Below, one piece after another: positions 43,173 to 51,559 of a stretch of 64,000 bases of DNA. Every line of letters starts with the position of its first letter. Positions within the stretch are counted from its first letter, which is position 1. Source of the DNA: Enterobacter chengduensis (GTDB lineage: Bacteria; Pseudomonadota; Gammaproteobacteria; Enterobacterales; Enterobacteriaceae); contig NZ_CP043319.1 in assembly GCF_001984825.2 (NCBI RefSeq), forward strand, positions 1-64,000, read 5' to 3'. The notes below the pieces were generated by a model that ran no database searches, was not told where the DNA came from, and saw only the letters and a list, made by a program, of their open reading frames with translations. The translations under genes and the position numbers were made by a program.

Positions 43173-43273
43173 GAACGGCCGGGGGAGCGTCCCCGGCAAC
43201 CGGTGACAATTCACAGCGAAAGAGGATGTCGTTAACTCCGCTTTTTATGCCGCGCTGGCGCGGCGGATGTGAG

Positions 43274-43500
43274 CGCCGTGCCTTCACTTTAGCCCGAACG
43301 CTGCAAATGCAAGGGTTCGCTCCGCCGCCATCCTCGCCCGGTCGCAGTGATTTAATGCTTCATGCCGTTCTTCCCGTCGTTCTCCCGCTCAATATTCGCG
43401 GGAGAACCGTCCAGACCGTCATCGCTGTTTATCTGCGCTGCGGCCTCCGGTGTCGCCCCTGCATTTTCCGCTCGATGTCGGGCTGTCGTGTCGGCACGGC
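43274..43500 (+). repeat. Leading-region repeat, copy B
   Basis: Near-identical to copies A and C, with the stem GTTCTCCCGC/GCGGGAGAAC at 43379-43388 and 43398-43407. It ends 34 bp before the ATG of the 259-aa gene. Confidence 0.85.
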
Positions 43501-43534
43501 GAAGACGTCGCCGCATTCAGAAGAGGAGAATATC

Positions 43535-44314
43535 ATGACCATTGCTTACCGCTTTATGCACCGTCATACCCGAAACACGCTCGTAGCCCGCGGCTGGCCA
43601 GCCAACATGGATATCGATACAAGCCTGAATTACTCCAGAGGAGAAGGCGTTGCGTTCTATGGCCAGCTCGATGCTTTACAGTTGCAGCGTCTGTTACCTG
43701 AGATTGCACTGCGTGGTTTGATGTCCGATCAGGCAATGAAGGTGCTGCTGTCATTACTGGCAGGAAGTGAACTGATTGTCCGCCTTTATCGTAATTCGCT
43801 GGGGCATCGTAAGGCTCATGCCGGAACCATTTCGCTTGAATATGATAATTGCCCTGAGGCTATGTCCACGAAACATATCCTCTGTCTGCTGAAAGCCCTG
43901 CGTGACGAGATTAACCACGTCTGTAGCTGCGTGGCATCCGCCGGATACCGCCTGATGGAAGCCTTGCGCCCCGCCGCTGAACCGCTGGTATTTACCCGCC
44001 GAACCCGTAATTTCCTCCTGACAGTAACGGAAGTGGAGCAGGTGCAGGATGATGCGCAGTGGGATAATGAGACGCTCGACGCGCGTCTTAAAGCGGTACT
44101 CGACGGGAAGGAAACCTTTCGCCGTCTGCAAATCCGTCTGGAATGCAATGGCCGTACAGTCGGGCAGACCCACGTGCCTTATGCCCTTCGTCACCCTGAC
44201 AGCCCATCCCGCGACTGGTTTGACAGACACTGGCTGCGGGATGTGGTCAGCAGCGCACGAACCGAGATTGACGCGATGATGAAATCCTTCTCCGGCATCC
44301 GGATTGCCGCCTGA
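43535..44314 (+). CDS. Leading-region protein, unknown function (259 aa)
   Basis: AGAGGAGAATATC precedes ATG 43535; the longer upstream frame reads through repeat B and is not coding. The 259-aa product is soluble, mixed alpha/beta (TIAYRFMHRHTRNTLVARG, LLKALRDEINHVCSCVAS, RRLQIRLECNGRTVGQTH). I do not recognise the family. It stands alone between repeats B and C, like ArdA after repeat C, so an early anti-defence role is a reasonable hypothesis. Confidence 0.75.
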   Translation: MTIAYRFMHRHTRNTLVARGWPANMDIDTSLNYSRGEGVAFYGQLDALQLQRLLPEIALRGLMSDQAMKVLLSLLAGSELIVRLYRNSLGHRKAHAGTISLEYDNCPEAMSTKHILCLLKALRDEINHVCSCVASAGYRLMEALRPAAEPLVFTRRTRNFLLTVTEVEQVQDDAQWDNETLDARLKAVLDGKETFRRLQIRLECNGRTVGQTHVPYALRHPDSPSRDWFDRHWLRDVVSSARTEIDAMMKSFSGIRIAA

Positions 44315-44437
44315 TTTTGGGCGGGGCAATGCGCCCCGCCTTATTGCGAAAAGGATGTCGCACGCTCCGCTTTACCGGCGCCCCCTCCACGATGTTACGG
44401 GGACGCAGGTGAAAACGTCCGTGCGGTCTGCGGCTAA

Positions 44438-44663
44438 CGCCGTGCCTTCACTTTAGCCCGATCGCTTCAGATGCAAGGGTTCGCTCCGCCGCCATCCTCG
44501 CCCGGTCGCAGATTTTTACGCCTGATGCCGTTCTTCCCGTCGTTCTCCCGCTCAATATTCGCGGGAGAACCGTCCAGACCGTCATCGCTGTTTATCTGCG
44601 CTGCGGCCTCCGGTGTCGCCCCTGCATCTTCCGCTCGAAGTCGGGCTGTCGTGTCGGCACGGC
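44438..44663 (+). repeat. Leading-region repeat, copy C
   Basis: Near-identical to copy A; stem GTTCTCCCGC/GCGGGAGAAC at 44542-44551 and 44561-44570. It ends 41 bp before the ardA ATG. Confidence 0.85.
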
Positions 44664-44704
44664 GTAAGCCGGAACTCAGACGACACAGACACTGGAGGAG
44701 TTTT

Positions 44705-45205
44705 ATGAACACTACCACCCCGGCGATTTATGTAGGTACATACCACAAATACAACTGCGGTAGCCTCTACGGTAAATGGTTTGACCTCACCGACTTTGAT
44801 GATAAAGCAGAGTTTCTGGAAGCCTGCAACGAGCTGCACGCCAATGAATCCGACCCGGAACTCATGTTCCAGGACTGGGAAGGGATCCCGTCAGCATTTG
44901 CATCCGAATCTTCCGTTGACTGGAATTTCATTGAAGCCTACAAGCGCGCAGTAGAAGACGGTATGGATGCTGCATTTATTGCCTGGGTGGAATACTCCGG
45001 AGAGTGTGATTATGACGCCTTCGAGGATGCTTATTGCGGAGAAGCTGAGAGCGAAGAGGACTACGCCTGGACTATGGCAGAAGAGTGCGGCCTTCTCAAT
45101 GACATTCCGGAATCGCTGCGTTGCTATTTCGATATGGGAGCCTGGGCGCGGGATTTGTTCCTGGATGGTCTGGTATTTCTGGATGGCTACGTGTTCAACG
45201 GTTGA
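44705..45205 (+). CDS. ardA: Antirestriction protein ArdA
   Basis: The 166-aa, strongly acidic protein has the ArdA pattern: PAIYVGTYHKYNCGSLYGKW at the start, FDDKAEFLEACNELH, and a dense acidic stretch DAFEDAYCGEAESEEDYA. ArdA is an elongated DNA mimic that blocks type I restriction-modification enzymes. GGAGGAG precedes ATG 44705. It lies directly behind repeat C, as expected of a gene needed immediately after the first strand enters a recipient. Confidence 0.95.
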   Translation: MNTTTPAIYVGTYHKYNCGSLYGKWFDLTDFDDKAEFLEACNELHANESDPELMFQDWEGIPSAFASESSVDWNFIEAYKRAVEDGMDAAFIAWVEYSGECDYDAFEDAYCGEAESEEDYAWTMAEECGLLNDIPESLRCYFDMGAWARDLFLDGLVFLDGYVFNG

Positions 45206-45247
45206 TGTCAGAGGCGGGGCAGGGCCCCGCCACAAAGGAGAATAAAA

Positions 45248-45439
45248 ATGAAACTTGATCCACAGACCCGTGACATCCTGCGTCAGTACAAAAATATTAT
45301 TAACGCCCGTCGACGTGAAAATGGTCAACGGGAATTAAGAACGGAGCAGGTGATCGACGAAATATGCTATTACATGACCTGCCAGCGTGCGGTGTATATC
45401 GGCGGTCATTTCATTTTGCAGGGTGGAAAAGGTAACTGA
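45248..45439 (+). CDS. Small leading-region protein (63 aa)
   Basis: AAAGGAGAATAAAA precedes the ATG. The product is a basic, helical 63-aa protein (QTRDILRQYKNIINARRREN, QVIDEICYYMTC). It follows ardA by 42 bp and is probably in the same transcript. No family is recognised. Confidence 0.65.
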   Translation: MKLDPQTRDILRQYKNIINARRRENGQRELRTEQVIDEICYYMTCQRAVYIGGHFILQGGKGN

Positions 45440-45601
45440 TAACCTGGCAGGCGGTATCATCCGCCTGTTAGCCCGCGCGAAAAACCCTGGCAGGCTTTGC
45501 CTGCCGGCGGTTGTTACCGCGCCTGCGGCGCAGTTACAAACCGCCCCGGCAGAAAAAGTCAGCAACGATCTCGTTGCAGGCGCGTGAAAGAGAGGAAAAA
45601 C

Positions 45602-45856
45602 ATGAGCGAATTTAATCTTTCGGTACGTTCAAAAGAGGATCAGGACAGGATCGCCGTAGACCTGGCCGCGTCAGGTGTGGCATTTAAAGAGCGGCTAAAT
45701 CAGCCAGTGGTGCCGGAAATTGTGGCACGAGAGGTGCCCGAAGAGCTTCGCGAATATTTTCTGGAAAGGTTGCGCCATTACCGCCAGCTTAGCCAGCAGT
45801 TGCCGAAAGCCAGCGATCCACAATATTCCGAAATGGCCGAGGCAAATAAAAAGTAA
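45602..45856 (+). CDS. DNA polymerase III theta subunit homologue (HolE/Hot)
   Basis: The 84-aa protein matches E. coli theta and P1 Hot: KEDQDRIAVDLAASGVAFKE, then VVPEIVAREVPEELREYF and RHYRQLSQQLPKASDP. Theta binds the epsilon proofreading subunit of DNA polymerase III; a plasmid-borne copy may stabilise the replisome when the incoming strand is copied. GAGGAAAAAC precedes ATG 45602. A GGCAGGC/GCCTGCC hairpin lies about 90 bp upstream. Confidence 0.9.
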   Translation: MSEFNLSVRSKEDQDRIAVDLAASGVAFKERLNQPVVPEIVAREVPEELREYFLERLRHYRQLSQQLPKASDPQYSEMAEANKK

Positions 45857-46469
45857 TTTTTTCAGTAAGATATGCTGTAAATCAAACTCATTGCCTTTGT
45901 TGCAGTGGGCGTCCGGGCGGGCTGTCATGCTTCGCACAGAGCCAGCAAAGCTGTCTCTGCCCGGCCCCTGCGGGGCAGCGGGTGTCCATCCCATGACGCA
46001 ACCCCCATCGCTTGCAGCAGCCGTTCCGGCTGCGCCGCTCAGTCGCGCCGTTTCCTGCGCTCCCTGCATCACGCCGTAAATACCCCGTCGTGATGTAGGG
46101 GGCAATGTCGTTTCGCCGCGCGCGGCTTCCCGTCATTGCGGCGTGTCCCTGCCCATTCCATCCGGTCCTTTTACACCCCTTTGAGTCCCTCCTCCGGGTG
46201 CTGAGACCGCCACAGTCCTCGTGGCTGTCCAGGGTGAATGCTGACGCACGGCCACCAAAACTTTTTGCAGGCAAAAACTTTTTGCGTCCGCCCCGGACAT
46301 CTGCCTCGGCCGGTGTCGTTTACGCACCTGCGGCGAAGGTTCTCAAACGGGTGATGTTTTATCCCCCGGGAAAGTTCAGCAGGTTCCCGCGAAACGTCAA
46401 AACCGCGGCTCCCGTAACTCAACGGGTGATGGGTTTTAAAACCAGCCACTTTTTTAAAGGAAGTATTCA
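45857..46469. other. Gene-free, structured leading-region spacer
   Basis: No gene is seen on either strand. It contains a perfect 7-bp hairpin GCAGCCG/CGGCTGC at 46017-46033 set in a context that recurs at 54030-54067. Another element at 46251-46295 (CAAAACTTTTTGCAGG then CAAAAACTTTTTGCG) recurs at 51423-51458. GC-rich dyads fill much of the rest. It may hold another ssDNA-active promoter for the next gene. Confidence 0.55.
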
Positions 46470-46799
46470 GTGGGAAAAACATTACAGGAATTTCTGAATC
46501 AGCCAGTGCTGCTGCGCGAACCCACCGCCGAAGAAAACGAACTGGCGGCTCTATTGAATGGCAGTACTGTCACTGCACCCGTGGTGCTGCCTCAGGGGCC
46601 GTTTACCCGTGAAGAGGCGACCGCTCTGGTGGCGCAGTACACCAACGTCAGTATTGAGAACGATCAGGGTACTTATTTTCAGCTTGTTGTGCGGGGTGAA
46701 GAAGGGTTTTTGACGAAGTGCGCGTGGAACTTTGAGAACGACGTGGGGGCATTGCTTAACCGCGCTCTTGCCAGTTACAGAGCCAGAAAACAGCAGTAA
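46470..46799 (+). CDS. Small leading-region protein upstream of parB (109 aa)
   Basis: Starts at GTG 46470 with AAAGGAAG upstream. The 109-aa acidic protein (FLNQPVLLREPTAEENELAAL, GPFTREEATALVAQY, TYFQLVVRGEEGF) occurs next to ParB-like genes on related plasmids by my recollection, but has no assigned function. The ParB-like gene begins 69 bp further on. Confidence 0.65.
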   Translation: MGKTLQEFLNQPVLLREPTAEENELAALLNGSTVTAPVVLPQGPFTREEATALVAQYTNVSIENDQGTYFQLVVRGEEGFLTKCAWNFENDVGALLNRALASYRARKQQ

Positions 46800-46867
46800 G
46801 AAGGGGCCCTGTCGGAGCTGTCACTCCGCAGGGCAAGACAATCATTAATACTGAGAGGTACTAAATC

Positions 46868-48853
46868 ATGACAGTTGCAGATGTTAAATCAAAAGCACCA
46901 AAAAAAACCAGTAAGAATAAAACTGCCGGAAACGAGGCGCTGAAAACAGCCCTCGATGCGGCAGTCATTGAGTATGTTCCGCTGACCGATCTCATTAAAT
47001 CACCGCTGAACGTACGCACGATGCCCTACACCACCGAGAGCGTTAAGCGACTGGCTAACTCCATTGAAAGCCTCGGACTGCTTCACAATCTGGTTGTCCA
47101 TGCCCTGCCCGAGGGAAAATACGGTGTGGCAGCAGGTGGTCGGCGTCTGACTGCGCTGACGCTCATGTCTGAAATGGGGCGTATCAAACCAGATTATCAG
47201 GTTCCGGTTAAACGTGTCAGCGACGAGCTTGCTGTTGAGGCTTCTTACGCCGAGAACAACGAGCTTGAAACCATGCACCCTGCCGAGCAGATCACAGCGT
47301 TTGGTACACTGGCGGCGCAGGGAAAAACTCCCGCGCAGATTGGTGAGGTGCTTGGGTACGGTTCCCGCCACGTCCAGCGCATGCTCAAACTTGCCAGTCT
47401 TGCCCCGTCACTGCTTGCACTTCTGGCAGAAGGTCAGCTTGATGTTGAACAGTGTCAGGTGTTGTGTCTTGAAAGCGATCCTGAGCGTCAGGTTGCTGTT
47501 TACGAAAGCGTAAAGGAGGAATGGGGACGCACTACCGTAAACGCACTTAAAAATCGTATTACGGAAAGTGAAATTTCTGTCTCGCATCCACGTTTCGCAT
47601 TTATCGGGCGGGAAGTTTATGAAGCCGCAGGCGGAATTGTCCGTGAAGATCTGTTCAGTGAGCAGGAAGGGGACGGAACAGTAGACAGTCTGCTTGTTGA
47701 ACGTCTGGTACTGGAAAAACTTGAATTGATCGCTCAGGAAATCCATCAAAAAGAGGGCTGGATGTGGGGTACCGGACGTCTGGCTGCAATTAACCTTTAC
47801 GGACCTGACGGAAAGGACTACCGCATTCTACCGGAGCCAGATGCAATCTACAGCGAAGATGACAGCCGCCGTATCGATGAACTGTCCGACAAATTTAACG
47901 CTCTGGATCCTGACAGTGATGAAGCCGAGGCCATTAGCAGCGAAATATCCCTCATTGAACATGCCGCTGAGCTTCGTGGGTGGACAGAAGATCTGAAAGC
48001 AAAATCAGGCGTGGTGGTGAGCTACATGCACGGTGCGCTTCGTATTCAGCGTGGTATATGCCGCATGTCTGATTTACCTGACCATGACAGTAACGGAGAG
48101 GATTCCGCGCAGTCTCCTGCCGTGACTCATATGCATCGACCTGATGCAGCAGAAGGGATCAGCATCCCGCTGCTCACCAAAATGTCATCCGAGCGCACTC
48201 TGGCGGTACAGGCCGCGCTAATGCAGCAACCTGAAAAGGCTGTGGCGCTTATGGTCTGGCGTATGTGTACCTGCGTTTTTGCTGGATGTGTGACCACGCC
48301 GCATCCGTTCCGTATCAACCTGACCGTTTCTCACAGCAGCCTCACTGAGAACGCCCCATCCGGTAAAGAAGGCGCAGCGTTTGAAGCCCTGATGACCGAA
48401 AAAGAGCGCCTGAAAACCCTGCTGCCAGCAGGATGGGAGAAGGACTTCACGACCTTCTTCGCCCTGAACGGAGAGGTACTGATGTCATTGCTGGCCTTCT
48501 GTGCGGCTTGTTCCGTAGATGGTGTACAGACGCGTGATAATGGACACACATCACGTAGCCCTCTCGATACGGTTGAGGCCGCGATAGGTTTTCACCTTCG
48601 CGACTGGTGGCAGCCTACAAAAGAGAACTACTTCGGTAGCCTGAAACATTCACAGATAGTCACTTCACTTAAAGATGCAGGTCTGACTGGTGCCGCTGCT
48701 GACGCAGAAAAAATGAAGAAAGGCGACGCGGCAGTGCATGCGGAGTTCTTTATGAAGCAGAACCGTTGGGTTCCTGCATGGTTACAGTCACCGCAGCCTG
48801 ATGCAAAAGACAGCACCGATACCGACACTGACAACGCGGCAATTGCCGCCTGA
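46868..48853 (+). CDS. ParB/Spo0J-domain protein of the leading region
   Basis: The 661-aa protein has an N-terminal ParB nuclease-like domain (YVPLTDLIKSPLNVRTM, GLLHNLVVHALPEG, GVAAGGRRLTAL, AENNELETMHPAEQITAF) and an HTH (QGKTPAQIGEVLGYGSRHVQRML), then a long C-terminal region. This is the F ORF653/YubM-like class lying before psiB and psiA in F and I plasmids, not the partition ParB. It is probably a CTP-switch DNA-binding protein; its precise job is unknown. AGAGGTACTAAATC precedes the ATG. Confidence 0.9.
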   Translation: MTVADVKSKAPKKTSKNKTAGNEALKTALDAAVIEYVPLTDLIKSPLNVRTMPYTTESVKRLANSIESLGLLHNLVVHALPEGKYGVAAGGRRLTALTLMSEMGRIKPDYQVPVKRVSDELAVEASYAENNELETMHPAEQITAFGTLAAQGKTPAQIGEVLGYGSRHVQRMLKLASLAPSLLALLAEGQLDVEQCQVLCLESDPERQVAVYESVKEEWGRTTVNALKNRITESEISVSHPRFAFIGREVYEAAGGIVREDLFSEQEGDGTVDSLLVERLVLEKLELIAQEIHQKEGWMWGTGRLAAINLYGPDGKDYRILPEPDAIYSEDDSRRIDELSDKFNALDPDSDEAEAISSEISLIEHAAELRGWTEDLKAKSGVVVSYMHGALRIQRGICRMSDLPDHDSNGEDSAQSPAVTHMHRPDAAEGISIPLLTKMSSERTLAVQAALMQQPEKAVALMVWRMCTCVFAGCVTTPHPFRINLTVSHSSLTENAPSGKEGAAFEALMTEKERLKTLLPAGWEKDFTTFFALNGEVLMSLLAFCAACSVDGVQTRDNGHTSRSPLDTVEAAIGFHLRDWWQPTKENYFGSLKHSQIVTSLKDAGLTGAAADAEKMKKGDAAVHAEFFMKQNRWVPAWLQSPQPDAKDSTDTDTDNAAIAA

Positions 48854-48895
48854 TAAGGATAGCCGCCCTACGGGGCGGCAATAAGGAGATATCTG

Positions 48896-49318
48896 ATGAA
48901 TATGCCAAACTTTAAGCTTTCCTCCATGATCGGTGAAGATTTCGAAACCTGCCGCGCCGCTGGTTACTCCTACCGCCGTGAGATGACACACGCTGTTATG
49001 GGGGCACTGAGTGCGCCTGAAAACTGGGATGTTAACGGGGAGTATCGTAGCGAGTTCGGGGGCTTATTTCCCGTGCAGATCCGTTTTTCGCCCACTCATG
49101 GCCGATTTGAAGTGGTTCTGTGTAGTCCTGGTGAGTTTAGTCAGGACTGGATCATGCTGTTGGTCTGGAGAAAAGGGCAGGAAGTATCCTGTATCCGCTC
49201 ATGCCCACAATCTGACGCTGCTGTGATAAACCATGTGCTGAGCCTGACCAGCAGGCTGGACAGTGATGGATACTCAATATTCGATATTCTCTCAACGCTG
49301 CGCATGGAGGTGGCCTGA
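48896..49318 (+). CDS. psiB: Plasmid SOS inhibition protein PsiB
   Basis: The 140-aa protein shares the F PsiB core: CRAAGYSYRREMTHAVMGAL, then NWDVNGEYRSEFGGLFPVQ and FSPTHGRFEVVLCSPG. PsiB binds RecA and prevents SOS induction by the transferred single strand. AAGGAGATATCTG gives a strong start. Its stop overlaps the psiA start (TGATG). Note the contrast with the SOS-induced umuDC on the same plasmid. Confidence 0.92.
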   Translation: MNMPNFKLSSMIGEDFETCRAAGYSYRREMTHAVMGALSAPENWDVNGEYRSEFGGLFPVQIRFSPTHGRFEVVLCSPGEFSQDWIMLLVWRKGQEVSCIRSCPQSDAAVINHVLSLTSRLDSDGYSIFDILSTLRMEVA

Positions 49319-50049
49319 TGATCCCTCGTCACCTTTCTCTTGTCACGCAACTGCCGGAGCGTGAGGCAGCGTTACGAGCCATTATTGCCGTAGAAGAGGG
49401 GGGCGGGCGGTACGGAAGCCGACACCCGCAGCCGTATCCCTATTCCAGAGCATTTTTCCGGTTCCTGACTGGTAGCAGTAAAATTAGTGGAAAGGCGATC
49501 AACCAGGTGCGCGGGGCGTACTGGCTGAAGGGCGATAAAATTTCTCTGGCCCGATATGAAGAGGCGTTTGACATACTGATCAGTAGCCGCGGTCGCCTGT
49601 GTTACCCTCCGCTCGGTACCAACATGGTGCAGAACCTGTTTCCGGAGCAGGCGTTCAGCATCAGAGAGCGCCACACGCAGCGGGAAGTGCGCGAGGATAA
49701 TCTTTATTCCCGTCAGGAATCACGGCGACACCGTGAAAAGGAAGAGAAGTACCAGAACCGCGTGGGGCAGGCTGAAATCGACCTGGCATTTCAGACACCG
49801 GAGACACTGCGTGCATGGTATGAGTTCTGGTCCCAGCAGGATATACGGGACTATGACATCCAGCGAATGTTGTGGGCGTGGACGGAACGCAGCCCCTCGT
49901 TGTCTCATCTGGTGAAGGCTTACTACGACCGTGCGCAAGACATTGTTCTCGATGTACATGATGTGGCGGGATCCTCAACACCGGCGGAGAAAGAGCTGGA
50001 GCGCTGGATGGTACCGAACAAAATCACGCTGAGGTCTATATGGCCGTGA
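49318..50049 (+). CDS. psiA: Plasmid SOS inhibition protein PsiA
   Basis: The 243-aa protein has the PsiA pattern (PYPYSRAFFRFLTGSSKISG, ISSRGRLCYPPLG, SRRHREKEEKYQNRV). PsiA is co-expressed with PsiB; its own activity is poorly defined. Its ATG overlaps the psiB stop and its end overlaps the next small gene by 10 bp, so the three are co-translated. Confidence 0.9.
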   Translation: MIPRHLSLVTQLPEREAALRAIIAVEEGGGRYGSRHPQPYPYSRAFFRFLTGSSKISGKAINQVRGAYWLKGDKISLARYEEAFDILISSRGRLCYPPLGTNMVQNLFPEQAFSIRERHTQREVREDNLYSRQESRRHREKEEKYQNRVGQAEIDLAFQTPETLRAWYEFWSQQDIRDYDIQRMLWAWTERSPSLSHLVKAYYDRAQDIVLDVHDVAGSSTPAEKELERWMVPNKITLRSIWP

Positions 50050-50270
50050 GAAACAATCCGTGGAAAACGGAGCTGAAGGTTGCCCGCAGCCAGCGCAATA
50101 AACTTCGGACTATGTCGGAAAAGCTGAAAGAGATGTGCTATGAGTGGGACGGATTAAGCGGCTGGCTGGAGACTGAAAGTGAGCGACTCGCAGAAAGCAT
50201 TGATCAGCATCTTGAAGCGCTCGACGAACAGATACATAACTGGTCCACAGGCAGAAGTGATCCTGAGTAA
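50040..50270 (+). CDS. Small protein after psiA (76 aa)
   Basis: The ATG at 50040 lies inside the end of psiA with GAGG seven bases upstream. The 76-aa product is a charged helix (KVARSQRNKLRTMSEKLKEM, ESERLAESIDQHLEALDEQI), probably a coiled coil. A small gene in this position is common in psiB-psiA operons; the function is unknown. Confidence 0.7.
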   Translation: MAVRNNPWKTELKVARSQRNKLRTMSEKLKEMCYEWDGLSGWLETESERLAESIDQHLEALDEQIHNWSTGRSDPE

Positions 50271-50338
50271 ATCAGGTAAAGGTCAGGATTTATCCAGTAA
50301 TCAGACTGTTATTCCTGGGCAGAATCGGCTCGTCGGGA

Positions 50339-50344
50339 TATAAT
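50339..50344 (+). promoter_or_regulatory. -10 box of the hok mRNA
   Basis: TATAAT at 50339-50344 precedes GGCGCTTGAGGC (from 50351), which matches the 5' end of R1 hok mRNA and its tac stem. Confidence 0.7.
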
Positions 50345-50399
50345 GGCGATGGCGCTTGAGGCTTTTTGCCTCATGACGTGAAGGTGGTTTGTTGCCGTG

Positions 50400-50464
50400 T
50401 TGTGTGGCAGAAAGCAGAAAGCCCCGTAGTTAATTTTCATTAACCCACGAGGCCCCCTGTATGT
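50400..50464 (-). ncRNA. sok: Sok-type antisense RNA
   Basis: The block AGAAAGCCCCGTAG, TTAATTTTCATTAACC and CACGAGGCCCC before the mok ATG is nearly the same as the R1 Sok target. The antisense Sok RNA should run from about the mok start codon leftward for about 65 nt, blocking mok/hok translation. Ends are estimated from the R1 system. Confidence 0.7.
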
Positions 50465-50676
50465 CTGATCAACAACAGTATGGCCTCTTACCGTGCTTAA
50501 TGCAAGGAGGAGTAAACCATGAAACTGCCGCGAAGTACCGTTATCTGGTGCGTACTCATAGTGTGTCTCACACTGCTGATATTCACTTACCTGACGCGAA
50601 AATCGCTTTGCGAAATTCGCCTGAGGGACGGACAACGGGAGGTCGCTGCAATTCTGGCTTACGAATCCAACGGTAA
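50461..50676 (+). CDS. mok: Mok, overlapping regulator of hok translation
   Basis: The 71-aa frame [15 protein letters not shown] overlaps hok in another frame, exactly as in R1. Translation of mok is required to expose the hok ribosome-binding site, and Sok RNA blocks it. The AAGGAGG of hok lies inside mok. Confidence 0.85.
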   Translation: MSDQQQYGLLPCLMQGGVNHETAAKYRYLVRTHSVSHTADIHLPDAKIALRNSPEGRTTGGRCNSGLRIQR

Positions 50677-50680
50677 GTAG
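50519..50680 (+). CDS. hok: Hok-family membrane toxin (post-segregational killing)
   Basis: The 53-aa product [16 protein letters not shown]... has one membrane segment, the conserved [12 protein letters not shown] block with its cysteine, and AYES at the end, matching Hok of R1. It depolarises the membrane in plasmid-free daughters when unstable Sok decays faster than hok mRNA. AAGGAGG stands nine bases upstream. A terminator follows at 50690. Confidence 0.95.
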   Translation: MKLPRSTVIWCVLIVCLTLLIFTYLTRKSLCEIRLRDGQREVAAILAYESNGK

Positions 50681-50689
50681 CAACCTGGA

Positions 50690-50711
50690 GGCGGGGGAAA
50701 CCCCGCCTTTT
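50690..50711 (+). terminator. Terminator of hok mRNA
   Basis: GGCGGGG GAAA CCCCGCC followed by TTTT: a 7-bp stem with a GNRA loop, directly after hok. Confidence 0.85.
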
Positions 50712-50751
50712 CAGGGCTGAGTTGGTTTGACATGCCTGAAGCGCCTTTATG

Positions 50752-50785
50752 AAGGGGTTGCCGGTTCGCCGGTAGCCCCTTTTTC
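50752..50785 (+). terminator. Second strong hairpin with UUCG loop
   Basis: AAGGGG-TTGCCGG-TTCG-CCGGTA-GCCCC followed by TTTTT. The UUCG loop and T-run indicate a second terminator about 60 bp after the first. Confidence 0.7.
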
Positions 50786-51559
50786 CATCCCGACGCGACC
50801 GCACGCCTGAACTTCCGGGACGGACCGTACCCCTGCGGGGTTCGGGGGAAGCGGGGCGCGCCTCCGGCGCTGCCCCTCTGCTCCCTCTGGTTTGTCCTCG
50901 CTCAATCAATCAATTCCTGGCTGCTGTTAATTCACGCTGTTGCGATTAGTCTGCTGAAGCTGTGCTTCAGAAAGGACTTTTCCGAGTGCCTCATCCTGTC
51001 TGTTTTGATCGATATCCTGCTGGTTAGTTCTCTTCGCTGCAGTTCCGTGATGGGCAGAGCCAGAAAGACGGGCAGGGCAATGGCCACCTTCGGCTCCTGG
51101 CCCGCGTGGCGGTCCAGTCGTCGAGCCCCACTCCGCCAGGCAGCTGCTTACGCACCAGCCAGTCTCCGCCGAACCCGCAAGCGGTTTCGGGCTATCGCTA
51201 GGGTCTGATGGCAAAGGTCAACAACTGCGGCTTCTCCGGCCGTACCGTCCGGAACGCCTTCACCGCGCCGGCGAAGCCGTCGCTCTAATGGCGACACGCC
51301 GTTCCGACGTGTCGGGTGTGTGCACTCCTGTTCACCCGCGTGAGTCCATCCCCCGTGTGTCCTCACGCGGAGGGCTGGTCGTAGCACCGTCAGGACGTCA
51401 TCCAAAGGGTTAAATGAACGCCGCCAAAACTTTTTGCAAGGGACTGCAAAAACTTTTGTCTGCGCCCTTTTCCTGCCGCCCCGCCGTCGCTCCTTTGCCC
51501 TTTGCCGCGAGAGAACTCACCAGGGAGATGGGCAACCATCACCACAGGAGAAAACCAGG
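50786..51559. other. Gene-free GC-rich leading-region spacer
   Basis: No supported gene. Several open frames exist on both strands but all are products of high GC. The element CAAAACTTTTTGCAAGGGAC and TGCAAAAACTTTTG at 51425-51458 forms a TTTTTGCA/TGCAAAAA stem and resembles 46251-46295; it lies about 100 bp before the 90-aa gene. It may be regulatory. Confidence 0.5.

Noticed and set aside
46868..48853. Partition ParB partner of the ParA at 36611
   Set aside because: It is the leading-region ParB-like class next to psiB, far from parA, which already has a coupled RHH partner.
50309..50683. A 124-aa minus-strand ORF across hok/mok
   Set aside because: It is antisense to the recognised hok/mok/sok locus with no ribosome-binding site.
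50927..51405. Minus-strand ORFs in the GC-rich spacer after hok
   Set aside because: They lack ribosome-binding sites and have low-complexity composition typical of high-GC shadows.
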